From the NCBI RefSeq assembly GCF_003970495.1, contig NZ_RXWW01000024.1, positions 15,801 through 79,800 of the forward strand: a stretch of 64,000 nucleotides of DNA, written 5' to 3'. The translations under genes and the position numbers were made by a program. The DNA is from Staphylococcus pasteuri. Lineage in GTDB: Bacteria; Bacillota; Bacilli; Staphylococcales; Staphylococcaceae. Below, piece by piece: positions 50,028-63,174 of the stretch; within the stretch, counting starts at the first letter, position 1; each line of letters begins with the position of its first letter. The notes under the pieces were generated by a model, which was not told where the DNA came from, searched no databases, and saw only the letters and a list, made by a program, of their open reading frames with translations.

Positions 50028-52013
50028 ATGGTCGAACATTATCCATTCAAATTAAATTCAGAGTTTGATCCACAAGGTGACCAACCTGAAGCTATAAAGA
50101 AAATTGTAAAGGGTGTTGAAGAAGGTAAAAGACATCAAACATTACTTGGTGCAACTGGTACGGGTAAAACATTTACAATGAGTAATGTGATTCAACAAGT
50201 GGGTAAACCTACATTGATAATCGCACATAACAAAACATTAGCTGGCCAATTATATAGTGAATTCAAAGAATTTTTCCCTGAAAATAGAGTGGAATATTTC
50301 GTTAGTTATTATGATTACTATCAACCTGAAGCATATGTACCATCTACGGATACCTTTATAGAAAAAGATGCTTCTATTAATGATGAAATTGATCAATTAA
50401 GACACTCTGCGACAAGTGCATTGTTTGAGAGAGACGATGTTATCATCATTGCTAGTGTAAGTTGTATTTATGGTTTAGGTAACCCAGAAGAATATAAAGA
50501 TTTAGTTGTTAGCGTCCGCGTTGGTATGGAAATGGAACGCAGCGAATTACTAAGAAAATTAGTAGATGTACAATATACTAGAAATGATATAGATTTCCAA
50601 AGGGGTACATTTAGAGTCCGCGGTGATGTGGTAGAAATTTTCCCAGCATCTAGAGAAGAAATGTGTATTCGAGTGGAATTTTTCGGAGATGAAGTAGATC
50701 GAATTAGAGAGGTTAACTATTTAACTGGCGAAGTTATTAGAGAACGTGAGCATTTTGCTATATTCCCAGCATCTCACTTCGTTACTCGTGAAGAAAAAAT
50801 GAAAGTAGCAATCGAACGTATTGAAAAAGAATTGGAAGAACGATTAAAAGAATTAAGAGATGAAAATAAATTACTTGAAGCCCAAAGATTAGAACAACGT
50901 ACAAATTATGATTTAGAAATGATGCGAGAAATGGGCTTCTGTTCAGGTATTGAAAACTATTCAGTTCATTTAACATTACGACCACTAGGTTCTACACCTT
51001 ATACATTATTAGATTACTTTGGTGATGATTGGTTAATTATGATTGATGAATCTCACGTAACATTGCCTCAGGTTAGAGGGATGTATAATGGTGACAGAGC
51101 GCGTAAACAAGTTTTAGTTGATCATGGTTTCAGATTGCCAAGTGCTTTAGATAACAGACCACTAAAATTTGAAGAATTTGAGGAAAAAACAAATCAATTA
51201 GTATATGTATCAGCAACGCCAGGACCATACGAACTAGAACATACTGATGAAATGGTCGAACAAATTATTAGACCTACAGGATTACTAGATCCGAAAATTG
51301 ATGTACGTCCAACAGAAAACCAAATTGATGATTTGTTAAGTGAAATTCAAGATAGAATTGATAAGAATGAAAGAGTACTTGTTACAACGTTGACGAAAAA
51401 AATGAGTGAGGACTTAACTACCTATATGAAAGAAGCGGGTATTAAAGTAAATTATCTTCATTCAGAAATTAAAACGCTTGAAAGAATAGAAATTATTCGA
51501 GATTTAAGAATGGGTACATATGATGCCATCGTTGGTATTAATTTACTAAGAGAGGGTATAGATATTCCTGAAGTTTCTTTAGTAGTCATTTTAGATGCGG
51601 ATAAAGAAGGATTTTTACGTTCTAATCGCTCATTAATTCAAACAATTGGACGAGCAGCACGTAATGATCGAGGCGAAGTAATCATGTATGCTGATAAAAT
51701 TACAGATTCTATGAGATACGCCATTGATGAAACACAAAGACGTCGTGAAATACAAACAGCGCATAACGAAAAATATGGTATTACGCCTAAAACAATTAAT
51801 AAGAAAATTCATGATGTTATTAGTGCCACTGTTGAAAATGACGAAACAAATGAAAATAAACAAACTGAACTACCTAAGAAAATGACTAAAAAAGAACGAC
51901 AAAAAACGATAGAAAATATAGAAAAAGAAATGAAAAAAGCAGCTAAAGATTTAGACTTTGAAAAAGCAACAGAACTAAGAGATATGTTATTTGAATTAAA
52001 ATCAGAAGGGTGA
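50028..52013 (+). CDS. uvrB: Excinuclease ABC subunit B
   Basis: Damage-verifying helicase of nucleotide excision repair, 661 residues. Walker [11 protein letters not shown] near 39, the beta-hairpin region [12 protein letters not shown] near 93, DESH ([11 protein letters not shown]), QTIGRAARN, and a C-terminal UVR coiled-coil motif (about 625-660) for UvrC contact. LexA box in the promoter; uvrA follows after seven bases. Confidence 0.98.
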   Translation: MVEHYPFKLNSEFDPQGDQPEAIKKIVKGVEEGKRHQTLLGATGTGKTFTMSNVIQQVGKPTLIIAHNKTLAGQLYSEFKEFFPENRVEYFVSYYDYYQPEAYVPSTDTFIEKDASINDEIDQLRHSATSALFERDDVIIIASVSCIYGLGNPEEYKDLVVSVRVGMEMERSELLRKLVDVQYTRNDIDFQRGTFRVRGDVVEIFPASREEMCIRVEFFGDEVDRIREVNYLTGEVIREREHFAIFPASHFVTREEKMKVAIERIEKELEERLKELRDENKLLEAQRLEQRTNYDLEMMREMGFCSGIENYSVHLTLRPLGSTPYTLLDYFGDDWLIMIDESHVTLPQVRGMYNGDRARKQVLVDHGFRLPSALDNRPLKFEEFEEKTNQLVYVSATPGPYELEHTDEMVEQIIRPTGLLDPKIDVRPTENQIDDLLSEIQDRIDKNERVLVTTLTKKMSEDLTTYMKEAGIKVNYLHSEIKTLERIEIIRDLRMGTYDAIVGINLLREGIDIPEVSLVVILDADKEGFLRSNRSLIQTIGRAARNDRGEVIMYADKITDSMRYAIDETQRRREIQTAHNEKYGITPKTINKKIHDVISATVENDETNENKQTELPKKMTKKERQKTIENIEKEMKKAAKDLDFEKATELRDMLFELKSEG

Positions 52014-52020
52014 CAATTAA

Positions 52021-54861
52021 ATGAGAGAACCATCCATAGTAGTGAAAGGTGCAAGAGCGCATAATTTAAAAGGTGTCGATATTGAATTACCTAAAGACAA
52101 ATTAATTGTAATGACAGGTATTTCAGGTTCAGGTAAGTCTTCATTAGCCTTTGACACTATTTATGCAGAAGGTCAAAGAAGATATGTAGAATCATTAAGT
52201 GCATACGCACGACAATTTTTAGGTCAAATGGATAAACCAGATGTAGATACTATTGAAGGATTATCACCGGCTATTTCTATTGATCAAAAGACAACAAGTA
52301 AGAACCCACGATCTACAGTTGCAACCGTAACTGAAATTTACGATTATATCAGATTATTATATGCTCGAGTGGGTAAACCTTATTGTCCAAACCATAATAT
52401 TGAAATAGAGTCACAGACTGTTCAACAAATGGTAGATAGAATATTAGAATTAGAAACGCGAACAAAAATTCAATTGTTAGCTCCTGTGGTTTCACATCGT
52501 AAAGGAAGTCATGAAAAGCTAATCGAAGATATTGGTAAAAAAGGTTATGTACGTTTACGAGTAGACGGAGAAATTGTTGATGTTAATGAAGTGCCAGATT
52601 TAGATAAAAACAAAAACCATACTATAGAAGTTGTTGTTGATAGACTAGTAATTAAAGAAGGAATTGAAACAAGACTAGCAGATTCTATAGAAACAGCACT
52701 TGAATTATCTGAAGGAAGTTTAACAGTTGATGTGATTGATGGAGAAGACCTAAAGTTCTCTGAAAATCATGCATGTCCTATTTGTGGATTCTCAATTGGC
52801 GAATTAGAACCCCGAATGTTTAGTTTTAACAGCCCATTTGGTGCTTGTCCTACTTGTGATGGGTTAGGTCAAAGATTAACAGTCGATATGGATTTAGTTA
52901 TACCTGACCCAAACAAAACACTAAACGAAGGTGCCATTGAGCCATGGGAGCCAACAAGTTCAGATTTTTATCCAACTTTACTAAAACGTGTCTGTGAAGT
53001 TTATAAAATTAATATGGATAAACCTTATAAAAAACTTACCGATAGACAGAAAAATATATTAATGCATGGCTCAGGCGATAAAGAAATTGAATTTACATTT
53101 AACCAACGATTTGGTGGCGGCAAACGTAAAAGAAAAATGGTCTTTGAAGGTGTTCTTAATAATATTGATCGTCGATATCATGAATCACCATCAGAATATA
53201 CTCGTGAAATGATGAGTAGATACATGACCGAGTTACCTTGTGAGACTTGTCATGGCAAGCGTTTAAGTAAAGAGGCATTGTCTGTTTATGTTGGTGGATA
53301 TAATATAGGCGAAGTTGTTCAAGATTCGATTAAAGAAGCATTGAAATATTATCAAAACATTGAACTATCAGAACAAGACCAAGCAATAGCAAATCAAATT
53401 CTTAAGGAAATTATTTCACGTCTAGCTTTCTTAAATAATGTTGGGCTTGAATACCTTACATTAAACCGTGCTTCTGGAACATTATCTGGTGGTGAAGCAC
53501 AACGAATTCGATTAGCAACACAAATTGGGTCTCGTTTAACAGGTGTACTTTATGTTTTAGACGAACCTTCAATAGGTTTACATCAGCGTGATAATGATCG
53601 TCTAATTAACACACTTAAAGAGATGCGGGATTTAGGAAATACATTGATTGTTGTAGAACATGATGATGATACGATGCGTTCTGCAGATTATTTAGTGGAT
53701 GTAGGTCCAGGTGCTGGTAGTCACGGTGGTGAAATTGTTGCACAAGGTACACCAAAACAAGTGATGAAAGATAAAAACTCATTAACTGGACAATATTTAA
53801 GTGGTAAGAAGAAAATTGATGTACCTGAATATCGTCGGGAAGTTACGAAAAAGAAAATTAGTATTAAAGGTGCTAAAAGCAATAACTTAAAAAATGTAGA
53901 TGTTGATTTCCCTCTATCAGTAATGACTGTAGTGACAGGTGTATCAGGCTCAGGTAAAAGTTCATTAGTTAATGAAGTGTTATATAAATCTCTAGCACAA
54001 AAAATTAATAAATCTAAAGTGAAACCTGGAGAATATGATTCTATTAAAGGCATAGATCAATTAGATAAAATTATCGATATTGATCAATCACCGATTGGTA
54101 GAACACCACGTTCAAATCCAGCAACTTATACAGGCGTGTTTGATGATATAAGAGATGTTTTTGCTCAAACCAATGAAGCTAAAATACGTGGCTATCAAAA
54201 AGGTCGTTTTAGTTTTAACGTTAAAGGCGGACGTTGTGAAGCTTGTAAAGGTGACGGTATTATTAAAATAGAAATGCATTTCTTACCAGATGTTTATGTT
54301 CCTTGTGAGGTATGTGACGGTAAACGATATAATAGAGAAACACTTGAAGTCACATATAAAGGTAAAAATATTGCTGATGTTTTAGAAATGACTGCTGAAG
54401 ATGCAACTCATTTCTTTGAAAATATCCCTAAGATTAAACGTAAACTACAAACATTAGTAGATGTTGGTTTAGGATATGTCACATTAGGACAGCAAGCAAC
54501 AACTTTATCTGGTGGTGAAGCACAACGTGTTAAACTCGCATCAGAATTGCATAAACGCTCTACTGGACGTTCCATTTACATTTTAGACGAACCAACAACT
54601 GGTTTACATGTTGATGATATTAGCAGATTATTAAAGGTATTAAATCGTCTTGTTGAAAATGGTGATACTGTTGTGATTATTGAACATAACTTAGATGTCA
54701 TTAAAACTGCAGATCATATTATTGATTTAGGACCAGAAGGTGGCGATGGTGGCGGAACGATCGTTGCTACTGGTACGCCTGAAGACATTGCGAATGTAGA
54801 AAACTCTTATACAGGACAATATTTAAAAACTGTATTAGAAAGAGATAGAAATAAAGATTAA
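52021..54861 (+). CDS. uvrA: Excinuclease ABC subunit A
   Basis: Damage-recognition ATPase, 946 residues, two ABC-type ATPase modules: Walker [10 protein letters not shown] near 33 and GVSGSGKSS near 640, signatures [12 protein letters not shown] and [12 protein letters not shown]. Zinc modules: CPIC..CPTC near 255-280 and CEAC..CEVC near 740-765. Cotranscribed with uvrB under SOS control. Confidence 0.98.
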   Translation: MREPSIVVKGARAHNLKGVDIELPKDKLIVMTGISGSGKSSLAFDTIYAEGQRRYVESLSAYARQFLGQMDKPDVDTIEGLSPAISIDQKTTSKNPRSTVATVTEIYDYIRLLYARVGKPYCPNHNIEIESQTVQQMVDRILELETRTKIQLLAPVVSHRKGSHEKLIEDIGKKGYVRLRVDGEIVDVNEVPDLDKNKNHTIEVVVDRLVIKEGIETRLADSIETALELSEGSLTVDVIDGEDLKFSENHACPICGFSIGELEPRMFSFNSPFGACPTCDGLGQRLTVDMDLVIPDPNKTLNEGAIEPWEPTSSDFYPTLLKRVCEVYKINMDKPYKKLTDRQKNILMHGSGDKEIEFTFNQRFGGGKRKRKMVFEGVLNNIDRRYHESPSEYTREMMSRYMTELPCETCHGKRLSKEALSVYVGGYNIGEVVQDSIKEALKYYQNIELSEQDQAIANQILKEIISRLAFLNNVGLEYLTLNRASGTLSGGEAQRIRLATQIGSRLTGVLYVLDEPSIGLHQRDNDRLINTLKEMRDLGNTLIVVEHDDDTMRSADYLVDVGPGAGSHGGEIVAQGTPKQVMKDKNSLTGQYLSGKKKIDVPEYRREVTKKKISIKGAKSNNLKNVDVDFPLSVMTVVTGVSGSGKSSLVNEVLYKSLAQKINKSKVKPGEYDSIKGIDQLDKIIDIDQSPIGRTPRSNPATYTGVFDDIRDVFAQTNEAKIRGYQKGRFSFNVKGGRCEACKGDGIIKIEMHFLPDVYVPCEVCDGKRYNRETLEVTYKGKNIADVLEMTAEDATHFFENIPKIKRKLQTLVDVGLGYVTLGQQATTLSGGEAQRVKLASELHKRSTGRSIYILDEPTTGLHVDDISRLLKVLNRLVENGDTVVIIEHNLDVIKTADHIIDLGPEGGDGGGTIVATGTPEDIANVENSYTGQYLKTVLERDRNKD

Positions 54862-54891
54862 TCATAAAAGAATGATGTTATAATTTATATT

Positions 54892-54926
54892 AAGGTGATT
54901 TCAGAGTATACTGGAATCATCTTTTT
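54892..54926 (+). terminator. Terminator of uvrBA
   Basis: AAGGTGATTTC / GGAATCATCTT, ten-base loop, then TTTTTT. Confidence 0.82.
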
Positions 54927-55133
54927 TAAATGTAGATATTTATCATCCAAATTAAAAAGAATACACATTTTTCAAAAACAATATACATAATAAAGTATTC
55001 AATAAGGCATAATTTATAGAGCGTATTTTCTAAATATTAAATAAGCGTAACTTTTTGATATAGAAAGTAGTTTGATTTTTGATATGATTAAAGAAAGCGA
55101 AATTGTAGTAACATTTCAAATAGAGGTGAACAC

Positions 55134-56066
55134 ATGTTAACAACTGAAAGATTAGTTGAATTATTAAAATTAGAATTAATAGCTGGGGAAGAAGGATTAA
55201 ATAAACCTATTAAAAACACAGATATCTCTAGACCTGGTTTAGAAATGGCTGGTTACTTCTCACATTACGCTTCAGACAGAATACAATTATTAGGTACGAC
55301 TGAGTTATCATTTTATAATTTACTTCCAGATGATGAACGTCAAGGAAGAATGAGAAAATTATGTAGACCAGATACGCCTGCAATTATAGTAACAAGAGGA
55401 TTAGAGCCTCCTGAAGAATTAGTTGAAGCAGCAAAAGAATTAAATACACCACTTATTGTTGCTAAAGATGCAACGACAAGTTTAATGAGTAGATTAACTA
55501 CATTTTTAGAACATGAACTAGCAAAAACAACATCATTACATGGCGTACTAGTTGATGTTTATGGTGTAGGTGTTCTCATAACTGGTGACTCTGGTATCGG
55601 TAAAAGTGAAACAGCATTAGAATTAGTTAAAAGAGGACATAGATTAGTTGCTGATGACAATGTTGAGATAAGAGAAATTACTAAAGATGAATTAATAGGT
55701 AAACCACCAAAATTAATAGAACATTTATTAGAAATACGTGGTTTAGGAATCATTAATGTGATGACATTATTTGGGGCGGGCTCAATTTTAACTGAAAAAC
55801 AAATCCGTTTAAATATTAATTTAGAAAACTGGGATAAAGAAAAGTTATACGATAGAGTCGGCTTAAACGAAGAGACTTTACGTATTTTAGATACTGAAAT
55901 CACGAAAAAAACAATTCCTGTAAGACCTGGACGAAACGTTGCAGTTATTATTGAAGTTGCTGCTATGAACTATCGTTTAAATATTATGGGAATAAATACA
56001 GCAGAAGAATTTAGCGAACGACTTAATGATGAAATTGTTCGTAACAGTCATAAAAGTGAGGAGTAA
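55134..56066 (+). CDS. hprK: HPr kinase/phosphorylase
   Basis: Phosphorylates HPr at Ser46 and so controls CcpA-dependent catabolite repression. 310 residues: N-terminal MurF-like domain (1 to about 130) and C-terminal kinase domain with P-loop GDSGIGKSE near 152, followed by DDNVEI and the family signature [19 protein letters not shown] near 200. GAGGTGA SD. First gene of the hprK-lgt-acyltransferase-TPR run. Confidence 0.97.
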   Translation: MLTTERLVELLKLELIAGEEGLNKPIKNTDISRPGLEMAGYFSHYASDRIQLLGTTELSFYNLLPDDERQGRMRKLCRPDTPAIIVTRGLEPPEELVEAAKELNTPLIVAKDATTSLMSRLTTFLEHELAKTTSLHGVLVDVYGVGVLITGDSGIGKSETALELVKRGHRLVADDNVEIREITKDELIGKPPKLIEHLLEIRGLGIINVMTLFGAGSILTEKQIRLNINLENWDKEKLYDRVGLNEETLRILDTEITKKTIPVRPGRNVAVIIEVAAMNYRLNIMGINTAEEFSERLNDEIVRNSHKSEE

Positions 56067-56073
56067 TTAGTTT

Positions 56074-56910
56074 ATGGATTTAACTTTGAGTTATATTGAT
56101 CCTGTCGCATTTCACCTAGGTCCATTACAAATACGATGGTATGGAATTATAATTGCTTGTGGTATCTTAATAGGGTATTTTGTAGCACAAGAAGCTTTGA
56201 AGAGAGTTGGTCTACATAAAGACACATTAGTAGATGTTATCTTTTATTGTGCCATATTTGGTTTTATTGTAGCTCGTATATATTTTGTAATATTCCAATG
56301 GCCATATTACATGCAAAATCCAGGAGAAATACCTAAAATATGGCATGGCGGTATAGCTATCCATGGAGGATTAATAGGTGGCTTTATTACAGGAGTTATC
56401 GTATGTAAATTAAAAAATTTAAACCCATTCCAAATTGGAGACATTGTCGCACCGAGTATTATTTTAGCTCAAGGTATCGGACGATGGGGCAATTTCATGA
56501 ACCATGAAGCACACGGCGGTATAGTATCTAAAACATTCTTGGAACAACTTCATATACCTCGATTTATTATTAATAATATGTATATTGATGGTCATTATTA
56601 TCATCCAACATTTTTATACGAATCAGTATGGGATGTGTTAGGATTTATCTTATTAATTTCGATTAGAAAGCATTTGAAACTAGGAGAAACATTCTTCTTA
56701 TATCTAATTTGGTATTCAATAGGTCGTTTCTTTGTTGAAGGACTTAGAACAGACAGCTTGATGTTGACAAGTCATATAAGAGTGGCACAATTAGTATCGG
56801 TTATACTTATCATTATTAGTATTATTTTAATTATTTATAGACGATATAAATTTCAACCACCTGTTTATAAAAATGCTGGTCCATTAAGTTGGCCAAAGCA
56901 AAAGGTGTAG
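56074..56910 (+). CDS. lgt: Prolipoprotein diacylglyceryl transferase
   Basis: Transfers diacylglycerol to the lipobox cysteine of prolipoproteins such as SstD. 278 residues, seven membrane helices; [12 protein letters not shown] near 96 and the Lgt signature [14 protein letters not shown] near 136 contain the essential residues. Seven bases after hprK. Confidence 0.97.
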   Translation: MDLTLSYIDPVAFHLGPLQIRWYGIIIACGILIGYFVAQEALKRVGLHKDTLVDVIFYCAIFGFIVARIYFVIFQWPYYMQNPGEIPKIWHGGIAIHGGLIGGFITGVIVCKLKNLNPFQIGDIVAPSIILAQGIGRWGNFMNHEAHGGIVSKTFLEQLHIPRFIINNMYIDGHYYHPTFLYESVWDVLGFILLISIRKHLKLGETFFLYLIWYSIGRFFVEGLRTDSLMLTSHIRVAQLVSVILIIISIILIIYRRYKFQPPVYKNAGPLSWPKQKV

Positions 56911-56917
56911 ATTTTCA

Positions 56918-57400
56918 ATGAGAAAACTCCAAACACATGATAGATATCAAAAATCATCGATTAATCCATTATGGCAAATATATCGACTAATACGTTTTCC
57001 AAAAGTGTTTAAACAAACATTAATAATTGAAATTTGTCGAGTAATGCCAAATTTAAAATTAAAAAATGTTATCTATCGTAAGTATTTAAAAATGAATATT
57101 GGCAAACAAACTGTATTCGCATATAAAGTAGTACCAGATTTGTTTTATCCCGAATTAATAACTGTTGGCAACAATAGTGTGATTGGTTATAATACTACAA
57201 TATTAACGCACGAAATTTTAGTGGATGAATTTAAATATGGTAAAGTTCAAATAGGTCATAATACATTAATAGGTGCTAATGTGACAATACTTCCTGGAGT
57301 AACTATTGGAAGTCATGTCACCATTGGTGCAGGAACAGTTGTCTCAAAAGATGTGCCAGATTGCGCATATGCGATTGGTAATCCTATAAAAATAAATTAA
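56918..57400 (+). CDS. Left-handed beta-helix acyltransferase (YvoF-like)
   Basis: A 160-residue hexapeptide-repeat protein of the maltose/galactoside acetyltransferase type. The repeats run through [30 protein letters not shown] and [15 protein letters not shown], and it ends in the typical [10 protein letters not shown] histidine in ILTHEIL could be catalytic. It follows lgt as B. subtilis yvoF follows its hprK-lgt group. Acceptor unknown. Confidence 0.85.
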   Translation: MRKLQTHDRYQKSSINPLWQIYRLIRFPKVFKQTLIIEICRVMPNLKLKNVIYRKYLKMNIGKQTVFAYKVVPDLFYPELITVGNNSVIGYNTTILTHEILVDEFKYGKVQIGHNTLIGANVTILPGVTIGSHVTIGAGTVVSKDVPDCAYAIGNPIKIN

Positions 57401-57418
57401 AGATGGAGGTGACAATCT

Positions 57419-58858
57419 TTGGCAGATAAAAACAATAAAATTATTTCAATGGCTTTTGATGAACCGTTTTATCGTAAAATGGCTAATCAGAAGTGGAAGC
57501 AACAAGATTATAAAAAAGCAGTCGATTATTACGGTAAAGTGCTAGAATTGTCACCTGAGGATTTTGATATTCAATTAAACTATGCTCAATGTTTAGTAAA
57601 ACTAGGTTTTGGAAGCCAAGCTGAAAAGGTATTTTATGAAAATATTATAAATGATAGACGTAAGGCAGATAGTTTTTATGAGTTGAGTCAGTTAAACATT
57701 GAATTAAATGAACCAAACAAGGCATTCTTGTTTGGTATTAATTATGTATTAATTACAGATGATCAAGATTTCCGAGATGAGCTTGAACAAACATTCGATG
57801 TGTCGTATTCAAACGAACATCAAATAGAAATCGAAGCACAACTATTTGCAGTACAACTATTATTTCAATTTTTATTTTCACAGGGACGTTTAGAAGAAGC
57901 GAGAACTTATATTTTAAATCAAGATGAAGATATTCAAAATCATCGAGTGATAAAAAATTTATTAGCGATGTGTTATTTATATTTAGGCGAATATGATATA
58001 GCAAAGGACATGTTTGAAGAGTTACTAAATGAAGATAATTCAGATGTTCATGCACTGTGTCATTATACGTTACTACTTTACAATACAAATGATATGGATA
58101 AATATAAGCGTTACTTAAATATTTTAAACAAAGTCATGCCAATGAATGACGATGAAAGTTTTAAATTAGGTATTGTCTTAAGTTATTTGAAACAATATCA
58201 TGCTTCTCAAAAATTATTGCTTCCTTTATATAAAAAAGGGAAATTTGCTTCTATTCAAATGTTTAATGCCTTAAGCTACAATTATTATTACCTAGGAAAT
58301 AAAGATGAAAGTATTCAATTTTGGAACAAGTTATTACAAATTTCTAAAGTTGATGTAGGTTTTCCACCATGGGTAATTGAAGAAAGTAAACATGTATTTG
58401 ATCAACGTATTTTACCTTTATTAATGGACGACGATAGTCATTATAGATTATATGGTATATTCTTGTTGAATCAATTGAATGGTAAAGAAATATTGATTAC
58501 AGAAGAAATTTGGGCCGTATTAGAAACGATGAATGATTATGAGAAACTATATTTAACATACTTAGTTCAAGGTTTGACACTAAATAAATTAGATTTCATA
58601 CATCGTGGCATGGTCAAATTATATCAATTTGATGAATTTAGAAATGATACATCTTTATTTGTTCAATGGATAGATCAAGCTGAATCAATTATTGCAGATC
58701 AAGCTTATTTAACAGAATTAGATAGATATTTAGGTGCGTTCTTATATTTGTATTATCAACATACCAACCAAAAATTGACTAAAAAGCAAATAAAAGAATG
58801 GTTTGATATTAGTAATTATAAACTTGATAAAACGATAACTTATATTCTGAGCATATAA
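57419..58858 (+). CDS. Tetratricopeptide-repeat protein
   Basis: A 479-residue soluble helical protein with several TPR-like pairs, the clearest being WKQQDYKKAVDYYGKVLELS near 23-42, with others around 60-95, 145-220 and 270-300. The start is TTG, fixed by GGAGGTGA seven bases upstream; no ATG lies near the beginning. Probably a scaffold; partner unknown. Last gene of the hprK operon. Confidence 0.85.
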   Translation: MADKNNKIISMAFDEPFYRKMANQKWKQQDYKKAVDYYGKVLELSPEDFDIQLNYAQCLVKLGFGSQAEKVFYENIINDRRKADSFYELSQLNIELNEPNKAFLFGINYVLITDDQDFRDELEQTFDVSYSNEHQIEIEAQLFAVQLLFQFLFSQGRLEEARTYILNQDEDIQNHRVIKNLLAMCYLYLGEYDIAKDMFEELLNEDNSDVHALCHYTLLLYNTNDMDKYKRYLNILNKVMPMNDDESFKLGIVLSYLKQYHASQKLLLPLYKKGKFASIQMFNALSYNYYYLGNKDESIQFWNKLLQISKVDVGFPPWVIEESKHVFDQRILPLLMDDDSHYRLYGIFLLNQLNGKEILITEEIWAVLETMNDYEKLYLTYLVQGLTLNKLDFIHRGMVKLYQFDEFRNDTSLFVQWIDQAESIIADQAYLTELDRYLGAFLYLYYQHTNQKLTKKQIKEWFDISNYKLDKTITYILSI

Positions 58859-58922
58859 ATTTATGAAATACTTATTTTGATATATAATGCGTTTAATGAT
58901 TATTAAGTAGGAGGGCAAGTAA

Positions 58923-59864
<942 letters not shown>

Positions 59865-59885
59865 ATATCGTTTATAACAAGAAAT

Positions 59886-59946
59886 AAAGCTAGAGCAATA
59901 GGAGGATTATAACAATGATAATCCATTTGTTGTTCTAGCTTTTTTA
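59886..59946 (+). terminator. Two-level terminator hairpin of trxB
   Basis: Outer stem AAAGCTAGAGCAA / TTGTTCTAGCTTT and inner stem GGATTAT / ATAATCC, then TTTTTT. An AGGAGG and a seven-codon frame (MIIHLLF) lie inside the structure. Confidence 0.85.
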
Positions 59947-60039
59947 TAAGTATTGATTACATTCCTTTGTGAAAATGAGTGTGGTATGATGAACCTATTA
60001 ATATATGAATATCAACTGAACTGGCGGTGAACCGATAAA

Positions 60040-60951
60040 ATGGTAAATTCTGAAAAAGAAATTGGGAAAAGTGAATTACTTGTTGTCACTGGATTATCTG
60101 GTGCAGGAAAATCTTTAGTGATTCAAAGTCTAGAAGATATAGGTTATTTTTGTGTAGATAACTTACCACCCGTACTATTACCTAAATTTGTTGAATTGAT
60201 GGAACAAGGTAATCCATCATTACAAAAAGTGGCTATTGCAATAGACTTAAGAGGTAAAGAACTGTTTAAATCATTGGTTAAGGAAATTGATTTAATTAAA
60301 AGTAGAAATGACGTTATTGTAGACGTCATGTTTTTAGAAGCAACAACTGAAAAATTAATTTCAAGATATAAAGAATCTAGAAGAGCACATCCTTTAAATG
60401 AAAAGGGACAACGTTCACTTATTGATGCTATTAATGAAGAACGTCAACATCTTTCACGAATTAGAAGTATTGCAAATTATGTCATAGACACAAGTCAACT
60501 TAAACCTAAAGAATTAAAAGCTAGAGTAGTTAATTACTATGAAGATGAAAACTTTGAAACATTTACAATAAACGTCACTAGCTTTGGTTTTAAACACGGT
60601 ATACAAATGGATGCAGATTTAGTATTTGATGTTCGATTTTTACCAAACCCATACTATGTTGAAGAACTACGTCCATTAACAGGCATGGATGAAGAAGTTT
60701 ATACGTACGTTATGAAATGGAAAGAAACCGAAATCTTCTTTGATAAATTAACTGACTTATTGAAATTTATGATTCCTGGTTATAAAAAAGAAGGCAAGTC
60801 ACAGTTAGTCATAGCAATTGGCTGTACTGGAGGTCAACATCGCTCAGTAGCATTAACTAAACGTTTAGGAGAATATCTTAACGACGTTTTCGATTATAAA
60901 GTATATGTTCATCATAGAGATGCACATATTGAAAGTGGAGAACAACAATGA
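60040..60951 (+). CDS. rapZ: RapZ/YvcJ nucleotide-binding protein
   Basis: A 303-residue P-loop protein; E. coli RapZ is an adaptor for sRNA decay, and B. subtilis YvcJ binds and hydrolyses GTP and affects competence. Walker A GLSGAGKS near 19, Walker B-like VDVMFLEA, and the C-terminal [13 protein letters not shown]. It overlaps yvcK by the ATGA junction. First gene of the rapZ-yvcK-whiA cluster. Confidence 0.93.
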   Translation: MVNSEKEIGKSELLVVTGLSGAGKSLVIQSLEDIGYFCVDNLPPVLLPKFVELMEQGNPSLQKVAIAIDLRGKELFKSLVKEIDLIKSRNDVIVDVMFLEATTEKLISRYKESRRAHPLNEKGQRSLIDAINEERQHLSRIRSIANYVIDTSQLKPKELKARVVNYYEDENFETFTINVTSFGFKHGIQMDADLVFDVRFLPNPYYVEELRPLTGMDEEVYTYVMKWKETEIFFDKLTDLLKFMIPGYKKEGKSQLVIAIGCTGGQHRSVALTKRLGEYLNDVFDYKVYVHHRDAHIESGEQQ

Positions 60952-61943
60952 GAAGAATGAAAGTAGTTTTAATTGGCGGAGGGACTGGTTTATCTGTATT
61001 GGCAAGGGGTCTAAGAGAGTTTCCTATAGATATTACTGCCATAGTTACTGTTGCTGATGATGGTGGAAGTACGGGTAAAATTCGTAATGAAATGGATATT
61101 CCAGCACCTGGGGATATAAGAAATGTGATTGCTGCACTGAGCGACTCGGAGTCTGTACTAACTCAATTATTCCAATATAGATTTGAAGAAAATCAAATTA
61201 GTGGTCATTCTTTAGGAAATTTATTAATTGCGGGGATGACAAATATTACTAATGACTTTGGACATGCTATTAGAGAACTAAGTAAAGTTTTAAATATTAA
61301 AGGTAAAGTAATTCCATCTACCAATACAAGCGTTCAGTTAAATGCTATTATGGAAAATGGTGAAATCGTATATGGCGAATCAAAAATTCCGAAGAAACAA
61401 GAAAAAATAGAAAAAGTCTTTTTAGAGCCAGATGATGTAGAACCTATGGAAGAAGCGGTTGAAGCGTTAGAAGAAGCTGACTTGATTGTATTAGGTCCTG
61501 GATCACTATACACGAGTGTTATTTCTAATCTTTGTGTCAAAGGGATTTCTAAAGCCTTAATTAATTCATCTGCACCTAAATTATATGTAGCTAATGTTAT
61601 GACTCAACCTGGTGAAACAGACGGCTATACAGTGAAAGAACATATTAATGCATTGCATCGCCAAACAGGTCAATCATTTGTAGATTATGTTATTTGCTGT
61701 ACCGATCAATTCAATGAGAATGTTTTAAGAAAATATAAAGAGAAAAATTCTGATCCTGTTGATGTAAATGTTGAAGAATTAAAGCAAGATGGAATAGAAG
61801 TCATTACGGCTTCAAATCTAGTCGAAATATCTGATGAACATTTTGTAAGACATAATACAAAAGTGTTATCAACATTAATTTATGAAAAAGCATTAGATCT
61901 TATTAGTACAATTCAATTTGATCCAAATGATAATCGTAAATAA
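60948..61943 (+). CDS. yvcK: YvcK/GlmR, gluconeogenesis and cell-envelope factor
   Basis: A 331-residue Rossmann-like protein of the CofD/UPF0052 family that in Firmicutes binds UDP-GlcNAc and supports envelope precursor synthesis on gluconeogenic carbon. [13 protein letters not shown] near 10, [10 protein letters not shown] near 42, PAPGDIRNV near 56, and [11 protein letters not shown] near 190. ATG overlaps the rapZ stop; GGAG SD. Confidence 0.94.
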   Translation: MRRMKVVLIGGGTGLSVLARGLREFPIDITAIVTVADDGGSTGKIRNEMDIPAPGDIRNVIAALSDSESVLTQLFQYRFEENQISGHSLGNLLIAGMTNITNDFGHAIRELSKVLNIKGKVIPSTNTSVQLNAIMENGEIVYGESKIPKKQEKIEKVFLEPDDVEPMEEAVEALEEADLIVLGPGSLYTSVISNLCVKGISKALINSSAPKLYVANVMTQPGETDGYTVKEHINALHRQTGQSFVDYVICCTDQFNENVLRKYKEKNSDPVDVNVEELKQDGIEVITASNLVEISDEHFVRHNTKVLSTLIYEKALDLISTIQFDPNDNRK

Positions 61944-62095
61944 TATTTTAGTTATTGGATACAGATGAAACTTGATTTTTTATTGAAAGATAAAAAATTG
62001 AGATGAGACATTTAATCCATTTTGAAATAAAATTAAAAAATGTAGTTATTATCACATAAATCAAAAGGGCAATGTTAGAAAGGAATGAATGTTCT

Positions 62096-63040
62096 ATGAG
62101 CTTTGCATCAGATATGAAAAATGAATTAACTCGTATAGATGTAGATGAAGCTAATGCAAAAGCAGAGCTCAGTGCATTAATTCGTATGAATGGGGCATTA
62201 AGTCTATCCAATCAACAGTTTGTGATTAATGTTCAAACTGAGAATGCAACTACCGCAAGAAGGATATATTCCCTAATCAAACGTATTTTTAATGTAGAAG
62301 TAGAAATATTAGTACGTAAAAAAATGAAATTAAAGAAAAATAATATTTATATTTGTCGTACAAAAATGCGAGCAAGAGAAATTCTTGATGAGCTAGGTAT
62401 ATTAAAAAACGGTGTATTTACACATGAAATAGATCCAGATATGATTCAAGACGATGAAATGAGACGTAGTTATTTACGTGGCGCATTTTTAGCGGGTGGA
62501 TCAGTCAATAACCCAGAAACGTCATCATACCATTTAGAAATATTTTCTCAATTTGAAAATCATTCTGAAGGTTTAACGAAGTTGATGAATAGTTACGAAT
62601 TAAATGCGAAACATCTTGAGCGTAAAAAAGGTAGCATTGTTTATTTAAAAGAAGCAGAAAAAATTTCCGACTTCCTTAGTTTAATTGGTGGCTACCAAGC
62701 ACTGTTGAAATTTGAAGATGTAAGAATCGTCCGTGATATGAGAAATTCAGTAAACCGATTAGTGAATTGTGAAACAGCAAATTTAAATAAAACAGTAAGC
62801 GCTGCAATGAAACAGGTTGAAAGCATTCAATTAATAGATCAAGAAATAGGTTTAGATAATTTACCAGATCGATTAAGAGAGGTTGCCAAGTTAAGAGTTG
62901 AGCACCAAGAAATTTCCTTAAAGGAATTAGGGGAAATGATATCAACTGGCCCCATATCAAAATCAGGTATGAACCATCGTTTAAGAAAATTAAATGAATT
63001 AGCTGACAAAATTCGAAATGGTGAGAAAATAGAATTGTAA
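62096..63040 (+). CDS. whiA: WhiA, homing-endonuclease-like DNA-binding protein
   Basis: A 314-residue protein with an N-terminal and central LAGLIDADG-like fold lacking nuclease residues ([17 protein letters not shown] near 128) and a C-terminal helix-turn-helix ([11 protein letters not shown], residues about 275-290). In Firmicutes it affects chromosome segregation and division. The ATG at 62096 is preferred; it gives the standard [11 protein letters not shown] start. In other staphylococci clpP follows; here an integrase does. Confidence 0.96.
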   Translation: MSFASDMKNELTRIDVDEANAKAELSALIRMNGALSLSNQQFVINVQTENATTARRIYSLIKRIFNVEVEILVRKKMKLKKNNIYICRTKMRAREILDELGILKNGVFTHEIDPDMIQDDEMRRSYLRGAFLAGGSVNNPETSSYHLEIFSQFENHSEGLTKLMNSYELNAKHLERKKGSIVYLKEAEKISDFLSLIGGYQALLKFEDVRIVRDMRNSVNRLVNCETANLNKTVSAAMKQVESIQLIDQEIGLDNLPDRLREVAKLRVEHQEISLKELGEMISTGPISKSGMNHRLRKLNELADKIRNGEKIEL

Positions 63041-63073
63041 AAAAGAACCCCATTAACGTGGGATTCTTTTTTG
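63041..63073 (+). terminator. Terminator of the rapZ-yvcK-whiA unit
   Basis: AAAAGAAcCCCA / TGGGaTTCTTTT with one mismatch, then TTTT. Confidence 0.8.
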
Positions 63074-63153
63074 TAAATATATAATAGTTGCTTATTTTAG
63101 CCCCCTCGAAGGAGATTTATAAATACTACAACAATGGTTATTAAAGCATTTGA

Positions 63154-63172
63154 AGTCCCTACAGAGTCCCTA
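63154..63172. repeat. Two AGTCCCTA direct repeats, 11 bp apart, next to the integrase
   Basis: AGTCCCTA at 63154-63161 and 63165-63172, one helical turn apart, immediately beyond the integrase stop. This spacing and position are typical of arm-type integrase binding sites near attL or attR. Confidence 0.45.
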
Positions 63173-63174
63173 AA

